Of a stretch of DNA of 12,149 nt, positions 1 to 5,611 are shown in pieces. The notes under the pieces are model-generated. The model did not search any database and had not been told where the DNA came from. It saw only the letters and a list, made by a program, of their open reading frames with translations. Every line of letters starts with the position of its first letter. Position 1 is the stretch's first letter. Origin of the DNA: B16-G9 sp964400655 (GTDB lineage: Bacteria; Bacteroidota; Bacteroidia; Bacteroidales; F082); the NCBI GenBank assembly GCA_964400655.1, contig CAYNVN010000172.1, positions 1 to 12,149 on the forward strand, written 5' to 3'. A program made the translations under genes and the position numbers.

Positions 1-273
1 AAGGAGTGGGAGTATAACGACGAAAAGATGCAACATACCAAAAACGGTGATGCTTTGTATATGCACTGTCTGCCTGCCGATATTACCGATGTTTCCTGTA
101 AGGCGGGAGAAGTCAGCGAAGCCGTTTTTGAAAAATATCGAATTCCCACATACATTGAGGCGGGTTTTAAACCCTATATCATTGCCGCCATGATGTTTTC
201 CAACCGTTTTGAAAATCCTGCGGAAACACTTGAGATACTTTTGCAACGCAACAGGAAAAGGGTGTTGGGCTGA
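1..273 (+). CDS. YgeW-like knotted carbamoyltransferase, C-terminal fragment
   Basis: This is the 3' end of a carbamoyltransferase gene; the window edge removes everything before the last 90 residues. The frame is open from base 1 and stops with TGA at 271-273. It carries the family's HCLP motif (fragment residues 22-25), which in aspartate/ornithine carbamoyltransferases forms part of the active-site loop. The continuation, with ADITDVSCKAGEVSEAVFEKY and later FKPYIIAAMM, resembles the YgeW branch (knotted carbamoyltransferases of unsettled substrate) more than ornithine or succinylornithine carbamoyltransferase; this is from memory of the family. The carbamoyl-phosphate site (STRT-type motif) lies outside the window, so activity cannot be judged. 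prmC follows after 34 bp on the same strand. A standard argF-type enzyme is the main alternative. Confidence 0.75.
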   Translation, partial: KEWEYNDEKMQHTKNGDALYMHCLPADITDVSCKAGEVSEAVFEKYRIPTYIEAGFKPYIIAAMMFSNRFENPAETLEILLQRNRKRVLG

Positions 274-307
274 GATTTGTAAAACAACAGAAAGACATTG
301 GTTTTAA

Positions 308-1174
308 ATGAGTTTTCAAAGCAATCTTCTACGTGAGTTAAAACGGCGGTACCGCACCGAACTTATTCCTTTATACGGTGATAAAGAGGCGTTGGCGTTG
401 CTTAACGGATTGATAAGTCATTTTTTCGGCCTTTCGGCGACGGATCAGGTGCTTCATTCCGATTTCCGGCTTTCGGAAAGCGAGATGTTGAAATTTCATT
501 TTGCCGTTAAGGAGTTAAAAGAAGAGAAACCGATTCAATACATCACGGGGGAGCGTGAATTTGCAGGGTTAAAACTTAAAGTGGCACCCGGGGTTTTAAT
601 TCCGCGACCTGAAACCGAGGAGCTGACGGAAAAAATTATTGCAGCCAACCAAAAGAAGCAGAGCCCTGAAATTTTGGATATTGGTACCGGAAGCGGTTGC
701 ATTGCGCTTGCCCTGAAAAAGGGGCTGCCTCACAGCCGGGTAACTGCTGTTGATGTGAGCAGTGAAGCGGTAACCGTGGCGAAAGAGAACAGCAGGATAA
801 CGTCACTTGACATAAACGTTTTGCCATTTGATATTCTTGACAATAAACAATGGGACAGGTTTGGTTTGTTTGATATAATTGTAAGTAACCCGCCTTACGT
901 TACCCAATCGGACAAAAAGCTGATGAAGAAAAATGTGCTTCACTACGAACCGGAAACAGCTTTGTTTGTTCCTGACGGTAATCCGTTGCTGTTTTATAGC
1001 GCCATAGCCGGTTTTGCAAAAGCGCATTTAAAACCAAACGGGCAGCTTTGGTTTGAGATTAATGAAAATTTCGGAGATGAGGTGGTTGAGCTGTTGCAGA
1101 AAAATGGTTTTAATCATGTGAGGCTGTTGCGTGATATTTTCGGTAAAAACAGATTTGTAACCGCACATTTATAG
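308..1174 (+). CDS. prmC: Peptide chain release factor N5-glutamine methyltransferase PrmC (HemK)
   Basis: PrmC methylates the glutamine of the GGQ motif in release factors RF1 and RF2 using S-adenosylmethionine, which improves translation termination; it acts in the cytoplasm. At 288 residues it has the normal family length. Residues 1-90 are the helical N-terminal substrate-binding domain. The Rossmann methyltransferase domain follows, with RPETEEL at 100-106, the SAM-binding DIGTGSG at 124-130, the acidic AVDVS strand end near 146-150, and the diagnostic NPPY at 194-197, which positions the glutamine amide. The ATG at 308 gives the full N-terminal domain; no clear Shine-Dalgarno sequence precedes it, as is usual in Bacteroidota. 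It may be co-transcribed with the carbamoyltransferase 34 bp upstream. All key motifs are intact. Confidence 0.95.
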   Translation: MSFQSNLLRELKRRYRTELIPLYGDKEALALLNGLISHFFGLSATDQVLHSDFRLSESEMLKFHFAVKELKEEKPIQYITGEREFAGLKLKVAPGVLIPRPETEELTEKIIAANQKKQSPEILDIGTGSGCIALALKKGLPHSRVTAVDVSSEAVTVAKENSRITSLDINVLPFDILDNKQWDRFGLFDIIVSNPPYVTQSDKKLMKKNVLHYEPETALFVPDGNPLLFYSAIAGFAKAHLKPNGQLWFEINENFGDEVVELLQKNGFNHVRLLRDIFGKNRFVTAHL

Positions 1175-1214
1175 CCCTTTCCGGTTTTGTTTTTATCACA
1201 CCACCCGGCAGAGG

Positions 1215-1246
1215 TTTGTAAACCGGTGTAAAATCTGTTATCTTTG
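1215..1246 (+). promoter_or_regulatory. Bacteroidota-type promoter (TTTG / TAnnTTTG)
   Basis: TTTG at 1215-1218 is followed, after a 20-bp spacer, by TATCTTTG at 1239-1246. This fits the Bacteroides primary sigma-factor consensus of a -33 TTTG and a -7 TAnnTTTG box with about 20 bp between them. It sits in the gap after prmC and faces the LpxR-like gene. Transcription would begin only a few bases before the predicted TTG start at 1258, so the mRNA would have a very short leader. The motif match is direct; activity is inferred. Confidence 0.65.
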
Positions 1247-1257
1247 CAGAAAGCACC

Positions 1258-2475
1258 TTGCAATTGTTTAATAAACTACCATATCTCAAACTGTTAGTCG
1301 TTGTTTTTGTGTTTCTTCTTTCGTGCACAAACCATCAGCATAAGCCGGATCAATTTCATGGGAAACAAAAACAAAACAGGGTTTGTCGTAATAAAAAAGA
1401 GGGATACGACCTTCCCCTGGTTAAAAGAAAATCGGTTTTACCCGGTGGTACAAAAAGGGCATATCTTAACTTTTCGGAAACCACCCCGCGAAAACCGGCG
1501 GTTGACACGATGAACCTTTTAAAGATTGGTGATGTTCAGGGAAAAGCAGGGGTAAATGTTTTGCTTCCACAGGAAAAAGTCAAAAAGCAGGTAATGGGAT
1601 GTAACATTCCGGTGATGCTTTCCGTACGTTTTGACAACGATATATTCGACAACACCGATTATTACTATACCAACGGTATAAGGCTTGCCCTTTATACGGA
1701 TATTGCCGGCCTGTCGCCGTTGGATAAGGTGCTGATTACGCCTACGGCCGACATTGAGTTGAAAGGCTTTTTTGTTACCCAAAATATGTACACGCCCACC
1801 ATTCCCGAAACCGAAACCATTTTGTACGGCGATTATCCTTTTTCGGGGTTTTTAACCGTCGGGCAGTTTTCCGAGAGTTATCATCTTGATAAAAAGCTGG
1901 TGGTAAAGAGCAGCATTGAGTTTGGTGTACTGGGGCCCGCTTCACTGAGCGGAAGCGTGCAGGCATCGGTTCACAAAGAGGTGCCTTCGGGTTGGAAATA
2001 TCAGATTGCCAACAGTCCGGTTGTCAATTATTCCGTATGGGTTGAGAAAGGGATTATCTCCAATGGCTATTTTGAATGGAATGCCGTGCTGCGGGGCCAT
2101 GTGGGAACCCTGTTTGATAATATTGAAACCGGTACTTTTATAAGGATAGGGAATTTTGCGCCTGTGGTACGCGGCCCCCGGTTTTTAACCTGTTCCGGTA
2201 AGCAAAAAAAGCATCTGCAATACTGGTTCTTTTTAAAGGGAGGATTGCAGTTTACCGCATACAATGCAACTTTGCAGGGAAGCATGTTTAACAACAACAG
2301 TCCTTACACCGTTTCCTCTTCCGATTTAAGCAGGGTGGTGGCGAAAGCCTCGGCGGGCATTGCCCTATATTACGGAAGTTTGGGGGTTGAGTTTGAAAAC
2401 TTTTACAACTCACCCGAGTTCAGAGGTGCTTATGACTTCAGATATGGGCGTATTTCATTGTTGTTTGGATTTTAA
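1258..2475 (+). CDS. LpxR-like outer-membrane beta-barrel protein (DUF2219, lipid A deacylase family)
   Basis: The part from about residue 118 to 405 matches the LpxR/DUF2219 family, outer-membrane barrels that in Salmonella remove the 3'-acyloxyacyl chain of lipid A. Visible family marks are RFDNDIF (124-130, Asn-Asp pair), YYYTNGIRL (135-143), QNMYTP (175-180), GPASLSG (226-232), and Q235 and H239 before SGWKYQI. The chain ends in aromatic LLFGF, typical of barrel proteins. The N-terminus is unusual: a hydrophobic segment (10-22) ends in a lipobox-like LLSC with Cys23, then about 95 basic, poorly conserved-looking residues precede the barrel. No in-frame ATG lies upstream; TTG at 1258 or 1264 are the candidate starts, just behind a good promoter. 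Deacylase activity is inferred from family only. A barrel of other function, or an N-terminal frame error, is possible. Confidence 0.7.
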   Translation: MQLFNKLPYLKLLVVVFVFLLSCTNHQHKPDQFHGKQKQNRVCRNKKEGYDLPLVKRKSVLPGGTKRAYLNFSETTPRKPAVDTMNLLKIGDVQGKAGVNVLLPQEKVKKQVMGCNIPVMLSVRFDNDIFDNTDYYYTNGIRLALYTDIAGLSPLDKVLITPTADIELKGFFVTQNMYTPTIPETETILYGDYPFSGFLTVGQFSESYHLDKKLVVKSSIEFGVLGPASLSGSVQASVHKEVPSGWKYQIANSPVVNYSVWVEKGIISNGYFEWNAVLRGHVGTLFDNIETGTFIRIGNFAPVVRGPRFLTCSGKQKKHLQYWFFLKGGLQFTAYNATLQGSMFNNNSPYTVSSSDLSRVVAKASAGIALYYGSLGVEFENFYNSPEFRGAYDFRYGRISLLFGF

Positions 2476-2512
2476 TGTTTTATTTTGCGCATCATTTTGA
2501 AAGACAGAAGCG

Positions 2513-2848
2513 ATGAATAAAAAATTTAACGGAAACGGAAAGGGTAAAAGTTTAAACCTGTCGGGGCCAAGCAGCCCCATAGATCAACAGGAGCAACAGA
2601 TTGAATTTCCGGTTACTTATCAGCTAAAGGCGGTGATGACCGGAACCCGTTATGACGACGAAAACAAACAGGATATTGTTGATGTGCTTTCCAAACTGGA
2701 TATTGTTCATGCTTATCTCGATAAAAAGGTCAGCTCAAAAGGAACCTATACCAGCTTTACTTACGAAGTAACCCTTATAAGCAAAGATCAGATGTATAAA
2801 ATGTATGCCCAACTGCGTACCATTAAAAATTTAAAATTTGCATTATGA
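2513..2848 (+). CDS. DUF493 family protein (YbeD-like)
   Basis: A 111-residue cytoplasmic protein of the DUF493/YbeD family. The conserved core is EFPVTYQLK at 31-39, which matches the FP-x-x-[YF]-x-x-K pattern, and SSKGTYTSF at 74-82, which matches the S-S-K-G-x-[YF] turn. The predicted fold is a small ferredoxin-like (ACT-like) alpha/beta domain. Its biochemical role is not established; in E. coli the gene lies near the lipoate genes, which are absent here. Residues 1-30 are a polar Gly/Lys/Ser/Gln-rich extension that probably has no structure. The start is ATG 37 bp after the LpxR-like gene. Its stop overlaps the start of the fluoride channel gene (ATGA), implying translational coupling. 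Confidence 0.85.
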   Translation: MNKKFNGNGKGKSLNLSGPSSPIDQQEQQIEFPVTYQLKAVMTGTRYDDENKQDIVDVLSKLDIVHAYLDKKVSSKGTYTSFTYEVTLISKDQMYKMYAQLRTIKNLKFAL

Positions 2849-3222
2849 TCTATAAATTACTTGTGTTGGCGGCCGGAGGCAGTTTGGGAACCACTCTTCG
2901 TTTTTTGGTTTATACTTTTTTTGAGAAACATCATCAAACCGATTTTCCGTGGGCCACATTTACCGTTAATATTTTGGGGTCGTTTTTAATTGGGTTTTTG
3001 TGGGGATATTTTACCAACCATTATCTTTCGCCCGGACTTAGGATGTTGATATTTGTCGGTTTCCTCGGCAGCTTTACCACCTTCTCAACTTTTGCTTTCG
3101 ATAATTTCAGCTTATTGCGCGATGGCGAGATAAGGTTTATGATCGTTTATCTTTTATTATCCAATATTTTAGGAATCGGACTTGCCATAGGAGGGTATCT
3201 GCTATCAAAACAGTTACCGTAA
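2845..3222 (+). CDS. crcB: Fluoride channel CrcB/Fluc
   Basis: CrcB (Fluc) is a small inner-membrane channel that lets fluoride leave the cell; it works as an antiparallel dimer. The 125 residues have the normal length and form four membrane segments. Family motifs are GGSLGTTLR (11-19), TFTVNILGSFLIGF (38-51, with the conserved Asn42) and GFLGSFTTFSTF (72-83), whose phenylalanines F80 and F83 correspond to the fluoride-coordinating Phe track and whose Gly-Ser-Thr break holds the central sodium in known structures. The ATG overlaps the DUF493 stop by four bases. The leader therefore lies inside that gene, and I see no separate fluoride riboswitch. A strong terminator follows directly. Confidence 0.95.
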   Translation: MIYKLLVLAAGGSLGTTLRFLVYTFFEKHHQTDFPWATFTVNILGSFLIGFLWGYFTNHYLSPGLRMLIFVGFLGSFTTFSTFAFDNFSLLRDGEIRFMIVYLLLSNILGIGLAIGGYLLSKQLP

Positions 3223-3229
3223 AAAACAG

Positions 3230-3262
3230 AAAACCCCGCCGGAGTGATTCTGACGGGGTTTT
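3230..3262. terminator. Bidirectional Rho-independent terminator
   Basis: AAAACCCCG (3230-3238) pairs perfectly with CGGGGTTTT (3254-3262) around a 15-base loop. A run of six T (3259-3264) follows on the + strand, and an A-rich stretch (3221-3226, 3230-3233) supplies the U-tract on the - strand. It lies between crcB (ends 3222) and the convergent gene whose stop is at 3269, so it can end transcription from both sides. Confidence 0.9.
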
Positions 3263-3268
3263 TTATTG

Positions 3269-5500
3269 CTATCTTCTTCGGCCTCTTGCTCCGCCGCCGC
3301 GGAAACTCCGGCCTCCGCCTCCATACGAACGTGCTCTGTTATAGCTTGCGGCACCTCTGCTGCGGTTTTGGTAAGAGCGATTGAGGTTTTGCCGCTGTTG
3401 CGGTGTAATGGAAGGCCTTGTCTTTTGTTGTGGTGCAGGCCTTGTTTGCGGTCGGGTAGCCGGGCGTGTGGCAGGTCTTGTGGCCGGCTTTGTGGCGGGC
3501 CTTGTGGATGGTTTTGCTGCCGGTTTTGTGGCCGGACGGGTGGCCGGTTTTTGAGTTGGCCGGGTAGCCGGCTTTGTAGCCGGACGGGTCCTGTTATTTA
3601 CAGATTTCCAGTTTCCGTTCTTGTCTCTTTTGTAAACATTACCTTTTCTGTCGGTATATACATTGTTGGGCCTTGTTGACGGGCGTGTTTTTTTGTTCAG
3701 GTCACGTGTGTTTCTTGGTGTGCCTGTACGGACAACACCCGATGAACGTTTCCGGTAAACATTGTTGTAAGCACTCCGGCGGCCTGCATAGTAACCTGCT
3801 GCTGCTCCGCGCCGGTAGCCGTGATAATAGCCCCTTCGGTGGCCATGATAGTATCCGTGGCGGTAGCCGGCATAAAATCCGCGCGGGCCCCACCATCCGC
3901 CGTAAGGATGAAAACGCCATCCAACCCAGCCAAAGCTGATGCCAAACGAAAATCCCCAGCCGGTATAGGGGTTCCAGTGTACCCCAAAGCCCCAGGTAAC
4001 GGGACGGGGATAGTAGTAGTGATGATACCACGGACGATACCAGAATCCTGTGCCGTAAACCACGCAACCACCGTAGGCAAACGACCAGTTGTAGCCCGGC
4101 AGATAGCCCACATAAACCACTTCGGGCGTTGATTCGTAAACATAAACATATTTTACGTTATAGGCTTCCGATTCGGGAGGTATCTGATCCACCTCTTTCG
4201 GTCGGGTGTCGCTTACTTTCCACGGGCCGTTTGGTTTGTCGGCAACAAACCAAACCCCGTCGTCAACGGCATAATAGGTGTTATGGATAAGCAGAACCGT
4301 TTTGTCGCTGTTTTTTGCCACCGCCACATCGGTATCTTTTATCTTTTCAAATTTGGGGTCGCCGTCCCATTTTACTTCCAGCTTTGCTGTTTTCCTGTCG
4401 ATGGTAGCTGTTTGCGGAATAATCTGTTCCAGCAGGGCATCCTCGGCTTCCGGTGTGCCCGGAACACTGGAGCGTACATCTGCGATGTCGGAATCTTCCG
4501 GTATCTTCGAGAAATCGGCAGGCAGTTTTGACGGTTCCACAAACTCCCAGCTGCCGTCTTCCAGCGAACTTGAACGGTACCATCTGCCGGCAAGCAGCAC
4601 ATAATAGTGTTGTCCGTCAATTTCCATTAAAATATCACTGGAGGTGTTGGATACATAAAGCAATTTTGTTCCGTCAATGGATGCAAACTCGGGTTTTCCG
4701 TCAGTACTTATTAATTCGGAAGGTTTGGTAACTACAATCAGTTCGGGAGCAGTTTCCATCTTTTCCGAAATGGAATCAAGCTCGGTTTCGGGCATATTTT
4801 CTTCGGCAAATTTGTTAATATCCGAAGGCACCTTTTTGGTCTCTTTGTATCCTGATGTTAAATTGCCCGATTCATACCAGAATTTACCCCCTTTAATATA
4901 ATAGTTGTTCCCCTTTTTAACAATAAAGAAGGGGGTGTTAACCACATAATCGAATTTCTGACCCTGAATATCTTTTATAATGGGGTCGCCGTCGATGGTA
5001 ATTAATACGGCCGGCTCGGTTCTGAAATAGATATCGGGAGGGTTGTTATTCAGTTTTTCAGAAATGTTTTTCAGGCTTTCCGTATCCTTTAACGCGGCGA
5101 GGATTCTGTCCAGCGACATGACCATATCCCACGATTCGATCTCTTTTGTAAGTAACCCTTTAAATTTTTCAACCCTTGCCGTATCGGTGTAATCGGGGAA
5201 GGTGATTTTTGTGATGTCTATCTTTTCGAGAATGGCTGTTCGTTTGTCGTAATCGGCCGAAATACGGGCTTTAAACCACATTGCACCAAAAACAATCTCT
5301 TCATCTTTGGGAGTAACCGACAATGCCAGCCGTCCTTCCAGAATGTTACCTTCCAACTTTTCAAGTTGCGGCTGGTATAATACAACAACGGTCCCGTTTT
5401 TTTCTATTTCACGCGGCCAGGTCAACCCCTCAACTTCATCAGCCAACACTATTTGCGATAGAAAAATCAGAGAAAAACTAAATAGAATCAACTTTTTCAT
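3269..5500 (-). CDS. Exported protein with three WY-type repeats and a basic Pro/Arg/Gly-rich tail; function unknown
   Basis: The protein has 743 residues. Residues 1-20 are a signal peptide ending VLA, so it is exported. About 30-155 is a non-repeated alpha/beta region. Three related repeats follow, roughly 160-232, 256-335 and 370-441. Each has a D-G-[DK]-P strand, a [QT]-x-[FL]-x-Y-V-x-N-T-type strand (weaker in the third copy), a G-x-x-Y-Y strand, and a W-[YF] pair (W208/Y209, W307/Y308, W417/F418) followed by G-[SP]-W-x in copies 2 and 3. Relatives of this repeat are sometimes labelled 'carbohydrate-binding family V/XII', but sugar binding is unproven. Residues 450-560 are extremely rich in Tyr, Trp, Gly and His. 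GNVYKRDKNGNWKSV (620-634) is a motif seen in similar large exported proteins. The tail is a Pro-Ala-Thr-Lys/Arg repeat (637-690) and an RGG-like end (727-743). It has its own likely promoter. Confidence 0.75.
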   Translation of the reverse strand: MKKLILFSFSLIFLSQIVLADEVEGLTWPREIEKNGTVVVLYQPQLEKLEGNILEGRLALSVTPKDEEIVFGAMWFKARISADYDKRTAILEKIDITKITFPDYTDTARVEKFKGLLTKEIESWDMVMSLDRILAALKDTESLKNISEKLNNNPPDIYFRTEPAVLITIDGDPIIKDIQGQKFDYVVNTPFFIVKKGNNYYIKGGKFWYESGNLTSGYKETKKVPSDINKFAEENMPETELDSISEKMETAPELIVVTKPSELISTDGKPEFASIDGTKLLYVSNTSSDILMEIDGQHYYVLLAGRWYRSSSLEDGSWEFVEPSKLPADFSKIPEDSDIADVRSSVPGTPEAEDALLEQIIPQTATIDRKTAKLEVKWDGDPKFEKIKDTDVAVAKNSDKTVLLIHNTYYAVDDGVWFVADKPNGPWKVSDTRPKEVDQIPPESEAYNVKYVYVYESTPEVVYVGYLPGYNWSFAYGGCVVYGTGFWYRPWYHHYYYPRPVTWGFGVHWNPYTGWGFSFGISFGWVGWRFHPYGGWWGPRGFYAGYRHGYYHGHRRGYYHGYRRGAAAGYYAGRRSAYNNVYRKRSSGVVRTGTPRNTRDLNKKTRPSTRPNNVYTDRKGNVYKRDKNGNWKSVNNRTRPATKPATRPTQKPATRPATKPAAKPSTRPATKPATRPATRPATRPQTRPAPQQKTRPSITPQQRQNLNRSYQNRSRGAASYNRARSYGGGGRSFRGGGARGRRR
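3431..3592 (-). repeat. In-gene repeat encoding RPATKPATRP-type units
   Basis: This stretch encodes residues 637-690 of the exported repeat protein as a degenerate array of R-P-A-T-[KR]-P-type units, with Gln or Ala/Ser variants. On the + strand it reads as recurring GCCGG(G/T)-rich blocks. The tail would be extended, very basic and protease-accessible. Such arrays can gain or lose units by slippage, and they are also a place where short-read assembly may collapse. Confidence 0.8.
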
Positions 5501-5539
5501 AGTAAACGGATTTTAGGATTAAAGGGGAGATATAAACAA

Positions 5540-5587
5540 AAACCTTTCCAAACTTTTCTACAAATGTAGGAATATTCGGAAAGGTTT
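5540..5587 (-). terminator. Terminator hairpin downstream of the phosphate transporter gene
   Basis: AAACCTTTCC (5540-5549) and GGAAAGGTTT (5578-5587) are a perfect 10-bp inverted repeat with a 28-base loop. Read on the - strand, the second arm runs into TTTTTG and then TTTATA, giving a modest U-tract. It lies 25 bp past the transporter stop. Within the loop a second palindrome, CTACA-AA-TGTAG (5558-5569), forms an inner stem, so the whole could fold as a longer two-part hairpin. Confidence 0.6.
5561..5568 (-). promoter_or_regulatory. Bacteroidota -7 promoter element for the repeat-protein gene
   Basis: On the - strand this reads TACATTTG, an exact match to TAnnTTTG. It is about 60 bp before the ATG at 5500, a normal leader length. 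The upstream -33 box is poor: the best candidate is TTTC near 5596-5593, with a spacer of about 24 bp. It lies inside the terminator loop at 5540-5587. The -7 match is direct; use as a promoter is inferred. Confidence 0.45.
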
Positions 5588-5611
5588 AAGCGGAAACGAT
5601 GTTTTTAAAGG

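Noticed and set aside
1301..1513. Second open frame over the N-terminal part of the LpxR-like gene as a separate small protein.
   Set aside because: It starts only at TTG, has no promoter or charged signal-peptide start of its own, and overlaps the larger frame, which has more typical codon use. Kept only as a frameshift question.
2464..2487. TTTG / TATTTTG as a promoter for the DUF493-crcB pair.
   Set aside because: The -7 box is one base short and the spacer of 13 bp is far too small.
2780..2850. Possible fluoride riboswitch before crcB.
   Set aside because: The region is coding sequence of the DUF493 gene, which overlaps the crcB start, and no riboswitch-like pseudoknot was recognisable.
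3266..3679. Long + strand open frame rich in Cys/Arg/Gly opposite the repeat tail.
   Set aside because: It is the antisense reading of the low-complexity PAT[KR]P tail and has no independent support.
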